Assembly (NCBI GenBank): GCA_035582835.1
Contig: JAYKAV010002109.1
Span: forward strand, 1,429,478 to 1,493,477
From: Phoebastria nigripes
Taxonomy: Eukaryota; Chordata; Aves; Procellariiformes; Diomedeidae
Length of the DNA: 64,000 bases
Reading direction: 5' to 3'
Below the pieces are notes generated by a model, which was not told where the DNA came from, did no database searches, and was given only the letters and a program-made list of their open reading frames with translations. This document shows, one piece after another, positions 1 to 13,808 of this stretch. The translations under genes were made by a program, and so were the position numbers. Each line of letters starts with the position of its first letter. Position 1 is the first letter of the stretch.

Positions 1-48
1 CAAAAAAACCCAAAAAACAACCAAACAAAAAAGCCCCAACCCAATAAC
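1..48. repeat. A/C-rich low-complexity tract at left edge
   Basis: Runs of A broken by CC or CCC, with almost no G or T. It continues to the window edge, so its full length is unknown. A similar tract lies at 51475-51581, and a G/T-rich (opposite-strand) tract at 17221-17323. It is simple sequence with no coding or structural signal. Confidence 0.7.
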
Positions 49-760
49 CCAGCCTGAAATGAGAAAATGTAGAGTCCAGTTCTAGTTCAAAGGCAATTAT
101 AATTTCTCAGTCAGAGCCCAATGCAAACTGGGATTAGCTATGGCTTGATTTACAGGGGATCATAGGACTGTTGTGCATTCTTCCACTGATTTCAGGGAGG
201 AGGGGAAATAAGGAACTTTGCTTTTAGTCTGAAATTAGACTTTTTAAGAAGCCAATTCTGAACTTTTTCTCCCTTTGACTACTCATTGGGATGTTCTACA
301 TGTGGAGCCCCCCAGACCATACTCTTCAGTTTCTCAACAGGTTTTAAAGACAGAGGCATTATCCCAATCTCAAAAGCTTTCTTCTGAATCTCCCAAACAG
401 ATTCTCAAAGGTTTTCATTTTAAAGCAACAAAAATTGAAAGTTACAATCAAGTTAAAAGAAGTTTGTAGGATACTTGTTTTCTTAAGGGGGGTAGTAGNA
501 CTGTTGTGATCTGGCTCGTGACTTAGGTGTCTTAGCTAAACGTGCACTGTGTGTGTGGGAAGTCGTTTGCAAGATGTTTGTGGTAAATGTCCCTAATGTT
601 TGCACACACAGCTCAAAGGCTTTTCAAATGGGCCTGATTTCTGTGCAAAAACTTAAACAGCCCTAGAAACGATGTGGAATGTTTGCATGGGATTTTGCCA
701 GTTAAAGCTCGGATTTAAGCCCTAATGAATAGATAGGAGTTGTGGTACTGGTTCAAGGGT

Positions 761-781
761 AGCGCAACTGGTAGTTGCGCT
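761..781. repeat. Perfect short inverted repeat (hairpin)
   Basis: AGCGCAACT, then a three-base spacer, then AGTTGCGCT: a 9-bp perfect stem with a 3-nt loop. It contains two GCGC-type CpG cores in otherwise AT-leaning DNA. Nothing adjacent identifies it as a terminator, tRNA or miRNA; the stem is too short for a miRNA precursor. Confidence 0.75.
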
Positions 782-2183
782 TTCCCTCTCCAAGTACAAC
801 TGTAATACAGGGGGAAAAATAAATTTAGACTGACTCAACGGCAACAAATGTTCCTTCTCCTAGCTCATTAATCCTATATCTGATCATATACAGTTAGAAA
901 CACCAACTTAGAGTCAAATCCCTTAAGGCAACTGATACCCCAGCTTCACAAATACCATTTAAGGAATTGGTAGTTTGATACAATCCCCATAATGGATAGA
1001 AAACGAAATAGGCGAGAAGCTAAAAAAGTGAGAAAATAAGAAAAAAAAGCGAGAAAAATAGGATGTAGCTTAACCATTGTGTCAGCCCAGAATTTGAAGG
1101 ATGCTTTCTGCTCGAAACATGGCAAAACTGCAGAATGCTGCAGATGTAATTAAGATATTATTGTGTTGCATTTTCTCCCCAGGTGTCAGAGAAGAACAGT
1201 GACTGATGAGTGAAAGACAAACTCGAAAGAGAAAATAGAAAAAAGGAGACAACCTAAATACAGAGATACTGGAGAAATCGTCAAAAGGAGTAGTAGTGAC
1301 TGAAAAAATCAACAGGGCCAATGAATTATCATTGCCAAGGAAATCTTGACTCCTCTATCCAAATGAACTGCTTGTAATAGTAAAGACTTACTCATTCCTT
1401 CCAACACACAGCTGGATTTAACAGTCCTCGTGGGATGCAAGCAAAGGACAGCATTCTCCAAAATGGGAAGCAGGCCCCAGGTCTGACACGCAGTCCTGTT
1501 GGCTCCTGCTCTGCTCCCTCCCACCAGTTTCAGAAGACCAAATCCACCTTCCTGTGGGATGCCACAGCTCCTTTCCATGCCTCTTCCCAGCTCTCCTTTG
1601 CCTATTTGCCTAGAACTTGCTGTACTGTAGGTCTTCAGCTGTAACTCGGTCCATACCCACAGGAAGGCGCAAACTTGGCGTTCATAACTGGTGGTGTTCC
1701 GCTTCAGTGGAGTCCAAGCGCAGTTAGGCACTTAGTGCAAGAATGATAGCTTACAAACGATCTTTATAAGCAAGAAAAACCCCAAACAGATTATGNTTAG
1801 CTAATGTTTCTCAGGAAGGGCTGAGATAAAGCTGCTCTGTCTTCATGTACATACATCCCTGCACCTCTGCCTTTGGGCAGGGAAATTAAACCAGCTCCCA
1901 AGACTTTATCTTGCTCTGTTAGAATAATGGAAAGTAGTGATAGGAGCAAAACCTTCTCATGTCTTTTCATTATTCCAATCAACCAGTGAAATCCTTGTTG
2001 TAGATGCTTTGATTTGTAGGTACTGCCAGTGCTGTTTCTGATCTTAATGAAATGATAAAATGATTATTTCATGAGCCTGTTTTCTGCCATGAATCATTGT
2101 CCTTGGAGTCCTTTACCAGACAGGAGCTACCCAGAATAGACCTGAAATATGACTGTTGCTGTTGATCTCTTGGTGTTAGTTGT

Positions 2184-2191
2184 TGACGTCA
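2184..2191. promoter_or_regulatory. CRE-type palindrome TGACGTCA
   Basis: Full consensus cAMP-response-element palindrome. The same 11-base string TGACGTCATTG occurs again at 21521. There is no identifiable transcription start nearby and it lies 11.6 kb upstream of P2RY10, so function is not shown. Confidence 0.3.
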
Positions 2192-5100
2192 TTGAACTCA
2201 TTTTTTTCTCTGAACAGGTTTACATCTTGATACCCAGGCACATGCCTAGCCCTGTGTTTATGCTTGTAAGACACCTTGTTTGTCCTACACAGCACCTGAC
2301 AGGCCTTTCACCGCACCAGTCCAGCATGATGTTGCCAGCTCTGCACAATTTCTGGGGATGCAGACACCTGCTAACCTCCCTTGGGAAATATCCCATGTGC
2401 GGCACAGTCTTGTCCTACAGAGCATGAATAGAAGGTGTTTCCATTGCAGTCCCATTGTTCTCTGTTCCCGTACCTCTTAGCCCTTCTGCACCCTCTTGGC
2501 CTCTTTACTGCCTGGATGCTGGGGAGAGATTTCCAGCCTGGATTCCTGTTAGCGCTGTGGCCTGCCNGCCGTATCTACGGCTGCTTGCGCCTCAGCCCAC
2601 GCACTGCTGGCTGCACACACTTGATTATTACTTTGAAGGATGGCCAGTGAAGCTGCGAAGGATTTCATCTTCCTTCAGCTGCAGTTGGCTTTGGTTTAGG
2701 GCAGAATATATGAAAGAGGCTTACAGGGGATTAGCTTTAGTGCCACACCCCTACCAGTACTTTGATATATTGAGTTTAGTTGACTTGCTTTTACTTTTGC
2801 TCTTGTATGGTTTGATCTGTGCACCAATCTCATTTGTGTATGTTAGCAGTCTGACCTCATTCTTGTCAGGTTATTCCTAGGTTTTAAATTTAATTATCTG
2901 TTTCCTGAAACCTTTGCTGCTATCTACCCAGATGAAGTGAAAGGGGAAGCACAGCCTTATGAAGCAAATGTGATGAAGAACATCAGTGGAGGTTGCTCAT
3001 ATTTGTTTGGAGGGTGTTTTCCAGTCTCAGGAATCCCCCATGGAGTTCATTGCTTTTTGTGTTCCAGTTCACATGAAAATGCTTGCCCTTCATTTTGCAG
3101 CCATCATGTGCAGGGTGCAGCAGCCTGCAACGTCACAGACAATATTTGGGACATTGGCACACCAATGGCTTTTGAAGCAGCCTCATTTTCCTTCCAGCCC
3201 TCCTGATGCCCACTCCTCTGCCTCTCCACGTGTGTTAAATCATGATGTGCGCTCCCATGCTGGTAGGCAATGTCACGTAATGGATGGCAACTCCTTTGGT
3301 CTGCTGAGAGGAAGTACTGCAAACATGCAAATATCTGAACTCAGAACCGTGGATCTTCCCACACCAGTTTCATGAGCTTTCCCCTGCTGACCCAGGCACT
3401 ACTGCACTTTACAGTTATCGCATCTGCTGGCGTAGGCAGGAGGGTGAGCTGCGGGCATGGGAATGGCCCAATGGTTCCAATATAGCTTGAAAATCTCATT
3501 TCCTGAAAGCCAACTATTATATTTCAGGTAGGTTCCCAATGGCAACAACCAGAGGATTTACAAGTTCACACCACTGTCGCAGACTTTCATTACCACTACT
3601 CTTATAATTGGCTTGCCAGTACAAAAGGGGTTAGTCCCCAGCATGTAGGAGTTGACATAACTCTAGCAGATAGCTTCTAAGCTGATTTTGGTTCCCTTAA
3701 TATGATGATCTGATAGTAGAAGATCCTCATGCAGAGAGCTCTAAAGCCTGTTAATTGTATAACCTTTACATTTAGTAGGATCTCACCAGATTGTGCCAGT
3801 CTTACTCCTCCAGGAACACTGCCGGGCAGTGAGCAATGGCAGTTAGCATAAAGCTCCTAAAGGCACATAAAGGATATGTTCCGTACGCTGTGCAGATAAG
3901 AAAAAGGAATTGCATGCGCAGGCTTGCAGCAGCTGCTACAGGGTTACTCACTGCTATATAGACCCCCTTGGAAAGAGAACTTTTGCAAGCCTCTTGGACA
4001 AACTGGGCAAAGAAATTAAAATCACCACTGGCAAAAATAAGCACGCATTCCGCCCCAGGTCCCTCCCCCACAAAATTTTCTTTTATCCCCTCCAAAAGGC
4101 CGAAGGTTACTGGATTCTGTGTGTCAAGGGATTATGAACTGTGAAGGATGGCAAAGAAGTTTTAGGAAAGACAACCGATGAAGCTATTTTTAGTATCAGT
4201 TGCATGGAAAATACTTCTCAGAGGCTCTGGTGTGTTAGAGTAGAAGACATATTTCCTCCTTTTTAGTTTCTGCTGAAAAACAGAACTTCGGAAGTAAATA
4301 ACGATAACAAAAGAGCAACGGTCCTGATGGGTAAGTACTTGCGGCTAGTATTGGCAAGCCCCAAATCTCCCATGAGAAAATCTTCTCAGAGTTTCATCCA
4401 GTTCCAGAGATTCAAGGTACTCAGCTGGTCTGAATAAAATCTGGGGTGAGCTTCCAGGCTTTGGGTACCCCAGGCTCCAAAAAATTCTAAGATTTCCTTT
4501 CTCTTTCTGCTGTCAGAGAGGAATATTTTCATTACTGTAGAAACGCTTGGATATGAATGTTTTTGGTTCATTATCTATTCTCAGTTTCAAGAGCCCACGG
4601 AAGGGAGCGGGTGTTGTGGGATGTAGTCAGTGATGAACCAAGATGGAACCAGCAGGCTTCTCTATTAGGAAGTGCTCCTGTTTCGAATTAAAACCCTATC
4701 TATTTCAAACAGAATCTGCCTCTCTTTTGGGCAAAAGTAACATGTGCGTCTGTACTAGGACCAGAGGAAATTAACAACAACATGATTTAACCATGCTATG
4801 TCATTTTAGCTCTGTAACAGCAAAAGATTCACTAATGAGCAATGATATTTCAGTTGCCATAAAAATGCAGGCAGATAATTAGAAATTATTTCTCACAGTA
4901 CACCCAATTTTTACCTTTTCAATATGCCTGCTTTTTCTTTTCTTGCAAGAGAAAAAATCATTACCATCTGGGGGCCCAAATACATAGACAAAAGTACAGA
5001 ATTTTGAAATGTTTGCCATTCTGTGTTCATCTTTTTGTTATCTGATTTATAGCATGCAAGAGGATTTCAGAATAAACAACATATTTATGTATTTTAATCT

Positions 5101-8100
5101 GCATATATGCTTTTCAATTCCTATTATAAGTGATTGTACTCCTTTAAATAAACCCGTCTAATTCTCCGTAAGAAGAAAGACAATCAGGATACAAATATTT
5201 ACTTTCTGTTTGTCATAGTACAACTTCTGACAAAACTCATATAACTTCTTGGTAGTATCTTTCACTGAATATCTGCTTGAGTTGACAGCAAAATAAATTT
5301 GCTATCCATGCTACGACATGAAATCTAACTCCAAGTCTTTATTTCAGGCAAATGTTAATAATTATGTAACATTAGTGATACTAATAATAATTTAGACATG
5401 CAATTGTTTTTCCCCTGGTTCCCACTAAAGGGCTGTAATTTGTTTCGTTGGAGATTGATTTTTTCCTCATGTGACTCCTTCCCTTGTACATGTGGAAAAC
5501 ATGCATATCTAAAAAAAACTGCTTCAAATATTCTATGAGCTAAAATGCATTGATGCTGTTATTGCCTGGTAAGACACATAGTAGCAACCTAATTTTGGAT
5601 TTTGGAAACGAACTCGGAAAGGAAACAGAAGCATGAAAAAGGCACAGTAACATGTTTCTACATGTGTTCATTCTTGCACGTTGAAACAAGCTTCCTAACA
5701 GATAAACAGGCAAATGTGGAGCTATTTTTTGCATTAAAGCCATGAAAGCATGTATTGCTGAATTATTCATTACCTAACGGCGGCAGCGCCGGCACCGGCG
5801 CGCTGCAGCAGCTAACGTCCAGGCTGCTGCTGCGGTTAAACCCCCACGCCTCCCAGACCAGCAGGTAGGCTCCGCGGGCTGCAGCAGCCTGGGGCATCCT
5901 CTTACCAGGGAGGTTGCTCCACACGGGCTTCTCATTTCTAAAGTGGAGGACACAAAAGTCATGCTGCAGACCACCCCAGGGAAGGTCCATGAGTAACCAA
6001 CCCCAGCGGCACAAATATAGCTGAGGTCAAGCCCCTTCTCTGAACTCCAGGAAATATTGCCCGTCCTGTTTTGCAGGAGTCAAGCTCTCCTCTAATATAG
6101 GTAATTATGGTAGCGAATATTTCTGGCAAGCTCATTATTCTGGTAAGCAATAACCAAGAGCGGGAACAGTCTTAGGCATGCTATGCAAATTGAAGTTTTA
6201 CCTACATAATTAGGGCAAATAGCTCTATAGGGAAAGTACATCTGTAACCAGTATAACTGTCTGCAAAATCCCTAGAGTAAGTTTGGTTTTTATCAGCAGA
6301 AAAAGCCACTTCCTCACTCCTTGCCTGCAGGATAACTGATACACAATACCGACAAGCAAGGTTCAAACCCTCCAGGCTGGCTATACCAGAGTCCTCTTCC
6401 AGTATCAAGCGTGCATGGTACTGGACAGGTCACTTACTTAGAAGTTTTTTGAATGTATGTAATCTTCCAGCTGAGTCTTACAAAAGTGCAAACGTCCTTC
6501 AGTTTCAGACAGGAAAATGTTATCCCCACTTTGCAACTGGGTAAATTTAAGCACAAAGAACTTCAACAGAACTATTCTGCAGGTTTTATGAGACTTGTGC
6601 CTTTAAATCTCTGTCTTGGTCCTACACTTCTTGTATAACAATCTGCCCTAAACCAGGCTGCCAGAACAATTTACGTGCATGAGTATAGAGCAGCAACGGT
6701 AGCTGCATCTCTTCTGTAAGTAGACCTGCTCTTAAGTATACAGTGTATTTTCACAATCACCCTTTTTTATTCTTATAGTTTACTTTTGTAACTGACATGT
6801 ATAAGTGCAGCTATGATTAACTTCATCTCTCCTTTCTATAAAGATTGTGGCTTTTGCTCAAATCAGTCAGGTCTGTTAGTGACAACTGAGTGAGGGATGA
6901 AAGCGTTACAGATGGAAGTTCACGCAGACAAGAGAGCATCTGCAGAAGAGTTGATAATGTTTGTTTTCCACAAATGCTAGCCAGGTCAATCAGTGAACTG
7001 TTTCTGAATTGCTGTTCCCAAATGAGGCTCTGCTTAGCTTGTTGGGCTGCAGAGTATTGTGCAGTGATTTAATGTTAAAGACAACTTTGTGATTGGATAA
7101 ATTCTAGCAAATATATTTCCATTGCTGATGAACAACTTAAAAAATTAGCTAAACAGGATGTACTGATAAACACTGCAACATCGGCCAAAAGCTCACTTTT
7201 GCTTTTAATGAAGCCCATAGAAATAATTTTAAAATAAACATCTGACAACCTCCCAACTTCTACCAACCTCCTTTGACAATTCATGGAAACAGGACCGTCT
7301 GTAAAGCACAGCACTGCATTTTAGGGGGTGTTCATTGCAGGGCATTCTTATTTGAATCAGAGCCATTAGTTTTGGGTTTCTGAGGTCTCTGAGCAGTCAG
7401 ACATCAACATCTATAATGTCCCCAAGTCAGGTAGTAGCTGCAGTGATGTTCTGCTTCTCACACTCTTAAACCACAACAGAGCAGAGAGTCTAACTGCTGA
7501 GCTACAGGGACAGTCGTGTGCTGCAAGCCAGAGGCTGATCCTGAAGAGGCAAACCAGGTCAGATTCCCAGTGGCTTTCTGAAAATCCAAACAATTAGATC
7601 CTCTAGGTGGGTAAAGTCCTAGCCTCACTAATGCATTTACCCCCTGGGATAAGGGTGAGGTTGGATTTCACCCCATTGCTTGAAACAATTTAAGAAGTGC
7701 CACCGTTGGACATTGCTGGCAGCGAACTCCAGCAAGTGTAAATTGAGCTGCCTGCTTTTTTAGTTCAAGAGAAATGTCAAGCAAGGCTCGCACGAGCGCT
7801 ATAAAAAGAAGTTGGACTTCATCAGCAAAAGGACTTAGCACTAGGTGAAGCAGAGCAACCACCAGCTGAGGCTCACACACAGCAATGACTGTGTACAGCC
7901 CCTCAATCAGGAGGTGAGAGAAAAGCTGAACTTCCCAGGGAGGAGCAAGCAGAAACCTCGGGAGTGTTTCCATGGTCAGCTCGGAGCTGTGCTTGGAAAG
8001 GAGGAGGAGTGGGAGAGGAGGAAGGGGTGCCCTGCACCCTGCTCCACTCAGAACCTTGTCCCGCAGCAGCCCAAGGGGTGCCGAGCCATCCCGGCAGAGT

Positions 8101-8364
8101 AGCAGGAGAGAAAACACCGAGGACAAAAGCACATGAACCCGATTTTGGGGCAACCGTGCGTACACCTGGGTGGAACTCAGCTCGGCAGGGCTGGGAGCCG
8201 AGCGAGTCCCACAAAAGCAGGTCGGGGCTGCGAGCCAGGCACCTGCCCCAGCAGCAGCTCCAGTGCAGAACCGCAGGCAAAGCAGCACCTTGCAGCACCC
8301 CGTGATGTCATTCAGGTCGCCGTGCACATGTAAACAAGGCTGGTGCGGTGCAGCCGGGACACTC

Positions 8365-8415
8365 CACTTCCTCCTGATGGTACGGTTGCACTTAGCTGGG
8401 TTTCTGCCTGAAAAG
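8365..8415 (+). promoter_or_regulatory. Candidate ETS/PU.1 site and 5' noncoding exon end for P2RY10
   Basis: The string CACTTCCTCC (8365-8374) is, on the minus strand, a GAGGAAGTG core as bound by ETS factors such as PU.1. About 40 bases downstream, AAAAG|gtaagg (exon end 8415) is a good splice donor. P2RY10 needs an upstream exon because its coding exon begins just after an acceptor at 13806. Expression of P2RY10 in myeloid and B cells under PU.1 control is known in mammals. Pairing this donor with that acceptor is inference; other donors cannot be excluded. Confidence 0.2.
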
Positions 8416-11400
8416 GTAAGGCTGCTTTTAAGGTCTCTCTTTGTGATCTAGAACCAACGTTAACGAGCCTATGCTGTTTCCTACAAAAACGTTGTGCTCC
8501 TTGGGCTTTTTCTTAGGGGTTGGCTCTTGCCAGGAGGAGATTTGTGGTGCTTTGAGTCTTGCAAAAACAGCAGCCTTCCTTGTGCGCCAATCCTCTATAT
8601 GAACACATGGAGGAGTTGAAACAGCGGCTGCATGAAATTGCTGTTGCGAGAGAAAGCAAAATGTTATAGCGTGGGCAATTAGCAGTTCTCCAGCGGTTCT
8701 CCAGTGTCATTACTAGGCACAATTTCTTTCTTTTGCCTGATTTCTCAGGGAATAGCTTTTATTTTAAAATCATACTTGACAGTAAGGGAAACATGCAAAT
8801 CTGTTTTTTCTAACGGTGATTTATATTACCTTAAAAAAAATCTACATGCTGCCTGTCTTTGTGCCGTCCAATGCTCTTTGACTGAATTGCAACAGTAGGA
8901 AATTAATATTAGTCAGGGGGACACAATATGACAAAAATAGCAAGATTGCTCGGACTTGTTTTTGTTAATGAGAATCTTGAGGCAGTTTTAATTCATAATT
9001 CAGACTGCAGTCACTGGCTGGATTAAAACTTAACTTACTTCATGGACTGAAGCTTTTAAACTGTACTTTGTAAAAGGTGGTTTACTGGTGGGCTTGCATT
9101 CACTTGCACCAGCAGCTCAGCTCTGANGGGAGCACAGCAATATAGCACATATGCACTTCGGCAATTATAGACGGGATTCATAGTGGGTGGCCCCTGAATC
9201 TGAAATTTCTTAAAGTCAAAAGGGAATCACACCGAAGGTGAGTCAGTATGTCAAATCTGGCTTGCTGCAGATTTATGTAGGAGAGGACTTCAGCAGCAGG
9301 CTGGAGCAATAGGATGTGTGAAGTAAGAGTTTGATTTTTGTTCAAGGGCATGTTTTCTGGTGTCAAGTGAAAGTGCCAGGACCTTGGCTCCGGTGCAAAC
9401 ATCACCAGCCATGGGAATTGCATCCATGATGGAAGTCCATCCGCAGGACAGCCCTCACCCAGCCTGGAGCAAGTGCTCCAACGAGGCTGCCGGCATCCTG
9501 CTGCGTGTGCATGCCCTGCTTCTTCAGCTGCCGGAGCTGCAGAAGTGAGAATTAGACTAGTGTTGCAAAACGAAAACATCTCATCACAACAGATCAGACA
9601 ACCCAGATCTGCTCTTTTTTGTGGAAGAAGAAAACCAGAAAAAGTACCCTTAACTGTAGAACTTTCCACTTCTGGCTGCGGAGGTTTCATACCAAAGTGC
9701 GAGTGCAATAGCATGAGATGTTCATGGACATGCAATGAGGGCAGAGCGTAGAGGAATTTGTGTCTTAATCAAATCGATTAACCCATCTGCTGATGGGCAT
9801 GCCAGAAAGATCCAGGATTCTGGAATGACATTCTTGTGCTACTCAGTCCTACCAAGATGAATATCTTTTTCCTGGAAATGCCACGTTTAGTTTCCAAATG
9901 TCCAGCTACAAGTAATAACGTGCACACTTACTTATGTCCTTATGGCAATAGCCTCAGAAATACAGACTCTAATTAAAATGTAAAAAACAGTAGTTAGAGT
10001 GTATTTATTTACTACCAATTTTTTTGAAATTTCATATTCTGAAAACAATGTTTTAGTAGGAGCTGTCTCCCTGCGATATGTAAATAAGCCTCAATAAAAT
10101 CTGATGGAGCTTTTCAGCCTTCTACCTTTGCTGTACACACATCATGCAGCAAAAGACTTTGCTTTCTTAACAGCTTTGGAAACCTAATTTCAGACCGACA
10201 TTCAGTGGTGCCTCTGTGTTTTTGCTTTTGTGCACAGGTGGGAAGATAAGGGGACAGTGTAGGATTAAGCNTCAATCTGAACAAGACAAGTGGGAGGAAG
10301 GGCAGAAATGCAATTGTTTTGTAGTCCCCTGTGCATATGCCTGGGTGCTTTTTGTCTAAAGAGATGGCTTAATCTCATTATATTTTTATGACTTTCTAAT
10401 GAAGTCATTCATTCTCAGAAGGTGCCCTGTTCTGATGAGCCAGCAGACATCATCCATGTATATATTAATTGTGTTAATGCTTTTGCACTGCCAGCCAGGT
10501 CATCCTGTTCAGTCCACTTCATTGTAAATGGCCTGACCCCAAGTTCATTGCAAGCAAAGGAGAGGCCTTTTCTGACTCCAGGGGCCATATGTCTCCTGTT
10601 CATCAATCACGGTGTTACGTTTGCTCAGGGTGGAGGGGATGGGACATCACCTGCATTTCCACAGGTTGGGTTTTATAACCTTTTGGCTCCAAGGTTCAAA
10701 GCAGCTACCTGGTCTCCATCAAAGTGCAGCTTTTCAGGACTCTTCTACCTGTAAATACCAGCAATATGAGGACTACTCCTGGGAGCATTTTTTTTCCTAA
10801 TATCAGTTATTCAGCAACACAACAGTTTTTCAATTTGGGATCACCCTAGAAGATAGCAACACAAACTCATGAGACCATAGTCACACCACCGCCTCTGCCT
10901 CCTGCCACACAGACAGCCCTAGTTGCTTGCGGGTTAGAAAAATACCTTAAAGAGGAGGGCAAAGAAATGAAATCTTGATTAACTCTGACACCTTGTGGAC
11001 AATTAGCAGATGAAGATGAAGGCCAAGGGGGAACCTCTCCATGCTGTGGGCTCCACCATGGTCTCGGGCATGCTGCAGCCCTTGCAGCCCAGCCCTGTGC
11101 TCGTCTGCATGCCTGGGCACAGTTTGCTGCAATTGGAAAGTGAAGGCTGAATTCTGGTATCAAGCGTGTGCACTCAGCATCACCCTCATGTTACAGCAGA
11201 CACATCCTGGACACGTTGGTTTACCCTAAATGGCCCCATTCAGAGGCCAGTTTGAGTCAGCAGCCTGAACTCTATTATTCGGATTGCTGACATTGCGGTC
11301 TGGTCCTTAGCTGTCATGTGAAATGTAAATAAGGGCTAACTGTATCTAGGGACCTCAATAAGCAAACTGACTGTTATGACTCATTTGAACTGAAGAACAC

Positions 11401-13774
11401 ATGTCCACTGGCCAGCATTTAAATATAAGCATGTCCTTAAAATAGAACATTTTGCAAATGTACCTAATCCTCCATGGTTTCAATGGCCATCTAGCACTTG
11501 TGTTTTGGAGGAGCACCAGGCAAGTCACTCTAACCTTGACATCCAAGGGAAACCAGGCAGCTAGTAACTTTGAAAGTGGCTCTTTAATGGCTTCTTGGCA
11601 AAGTGGGAGGTCACCTGAAGGGACAGAAATTGGGTGTAGTGAGCAGTGCTCTTGCCGGAGACAAGGGCAGCAGACAGCATGTCCAGCTAGAGCTGCAGAC
11701 AAACCAGATGGAAAGGGATCACAAACATCCTAAGCGCCAGAAATTCACAGCACTCTCAAGAAATGGGATGTAACCCAAATTTACCGCTCTGAGAAGTAAC
11801 GCCCTGAGTGAACACCCCAGTNCTCAGCTCCATGCCCTATCCACTCCCTGTCTCAGTGTCCTGAGGAGCACCAGAAAGGAGAGCGGGAGGCCTCCAACGT
11901 TGCTTGTCAGAGTGGTGGAGATAAGGCCATAGGCCAGATGCATCTTTCCCCCTCATTTCCAGCACCTTTTGAGCCCTCTTCCCTCCTCGTGGACATGTTC
12001 TGGCCTTGTGATAGGAGCAAGGCTGTGGTGTCCTGGGATGGGGGCAGCTGGGGACACCCCACCACGGAGCAGAGCATCTTGTCCCAGAGCTGCCTTGGGG
12101 CAAGGGTTACCGGGAGTGAACTGCAGACTGGAGGGATTGCCCTGGAGGGACAAAACCAGCCTGGGAGGTGTGCTCTGAGGCGCCTGGCCTCAGCGTACTC
12201 GTGCCATCTTGGTGAAGGCGGGGGATTAGATAGAGGGTTTCTCAACTGCAGTGTTTCTTTGAAGTTTGATGCAACTGGAGGATGTAGCCCAGCTGCTAAA
12301 GCTGAGGGTGCTGCAGGAGATAAACATGCAGACCTTGCTTTTTGAAGAGTGTGAGAAAATGAAAGACAAGTTGAAAAAGAAAAGCAAGAAAGTTGGCAGC
12401 AGCATCTGTTTAGGGAGCCCGCAGGAGCGGTGGTTAGGTGGCCCTGCTCACCCTCAGCATCAGCCAGAGCCACTGCACCCACGGTGAGGGTGGCCTGTGT
12501 CCCGTGCTGGGACCTTGCCACATCTGGGCATTTCTGGGGCCTGAGTTACAACCCTTCCATAGCGACCTTGAACAGTGTCCGCATGAAATGCCAAGTCCAA
12601 GTACCGCAATGATTAACAAGCTGAAAAAACAGCTATTTTTGTTCTTTGTCACTCAAGAGCTCTAAACGCTACTCTTTTTTTGTAACATGAAGGAAAAAAA
12701 CCATTAGTAACAGGGTACGAGTTACTAATATCTACCTACAGAGACACTTTTTCTGGCAAATGCCCCTTGCCANTGGTGCAGGAAATGAGTCAGGAGGAAT
12801 GAATCAGTGTCTGCAGTGCCACATGAAATAGGAAGCTGATATTCAATTTTAACCGTTGGACACAGGAGGGAATCACTGTAATGGGAATTATAACCCTGTG
12901 GGGAAATACCCGATAAAACCAAACTCCTCCTGCCTGTGTTGCCTTAGTAAAGACAAGTCCCAGTTACAAAAGCTGACAAAAAAAAAGATGGCCCAACAGT
13001 TCAACATGTGACATTTCGCCATCCCTACTCATCTGAATCAAAGGAGAGCCAGAAATTGGAAGCATCTAAAAATAAAATTATCTGATGGAAAAAAGTGTTA
13101 AACTGAGGCTGCTAGGGTGATGAGAAATGGAAGTTGGTGATCTGATTAGGTCTGTGCTTGTTACATTAGCTTAAATACATGGCAGCACACTTCAGGAGCA
13201 CTGGCTGCAGTTAAAACAGTCAAAATTCTCAAGCCCACTCCCTGCTACCCTTTTCCACATGGCCTGTCCCCATCATGCCGGAGAAGGTGGGTCCATGAGG
13301 TCCACTGATGGGGTCAGGAGACATGCCACCCACGCAATGCCTAACGTACAACTTAATGGCAGGTATGATTCAGTGGCTGGCACCCACATTTCAATTGTTG
13401 AGCCATGTGGTTGCTCACATGCAGAAGCTGGGCTATGGCACACCTTTCTTCCATGTATTCCTTCCTTGCTACCCAGAGACCAAACCACAGATGACCTTGA
13501 GCTGCCAAAAGGATAGGCAGCTTCTCCTACTCCTCTGTTAGCAGTATGGCACAGCTTCACCCGTGCTTATGGCACTCGCACAGCCCAGCACGGGGAATGA
13601 CACAACAGGAATGGTCCCCCACCTCTGCATGAATAGTGGGAGACCTCTGAAAGGGCAGCTTTGAAGAAGATAGCAGGGTGTTTTATACAGAAGACATTTC
13701 CAAACCTCTACTTTGTACTGAATAGTCAAATAGGAAATGCAAATGTGAGTATCGGCAACTCTTGAAGTGCCTTT
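8416..13774. other. Upstream region, presumed intron and 5' flank of P2RY10
   Basis: No protein domain was recognised in any frame. About 11.8-12.5 kb is relatively GC-rich and produces several overlapping short open frames on both strands, as expected by chance in GC-rich DNA. If the exon at 8365-8415 is real, this stretch is the first intron of P2RY10. Confidence 0.4.
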
Positions 13775-13806
13775 GCCTTTACAGCCTCTGTTTTTGTTCT
13801 CTACAG
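13775..13806 (+). other. P2RY10: Splice acceptor of the P2RY10 coding exon
   Basis: A pyrimidine-rich tract ends in ctctacag at 13806, and the exon starts GAATGACC. The same layout, including an internal tttacag followed by tctgttttt, recurs at 25377-25410 before the paralogue. Two copies with this alignment strongly support a true acceptor. It also shows that the genes duplicated at the DNA level with their intron, not by retroposition. Confidence 0.8.
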
Positions 13807-13808
13807 GA

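Larger units (their letters stand above)
49..8360. other. Intergenic stretch without a recognisable gene
   Basis: I read both strands and recognised no protein family. Open frames here are short, lack flanking splice signals and show no domain. The stretch from about 4780 to 5560 is AT-rich; about 5775-5900 is a small GC- and CpG-rich patch. A perfect hairpin (761-781) and a CRE palindrome (2184-2191) are listed separately. No CR1 3' end, tRNA or LTR was seen. Confidence 0.5.

Noticed and set aside
740..790. tRNA-like GGTTCAAGGG next to a hairpin
   Set aside because: No acceptor stem, anticodon arm or correctly spaced A and B boxes could be built around it.
7668..8327. A 219-codon minus-strand open frame
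   Set aside because: Leu- and Ala-rich with no family resemblance. Overlapping frames on both strands are equally long, which points to base composition.
13767..13808. Upstream in-frame ATG extending P2RY10 by 14 residues
   Set aside because: The extension lies in the pyrimidine tract and acceptor of the intron, whose alignment with the paralogue's acceptor supports a start at 13809.
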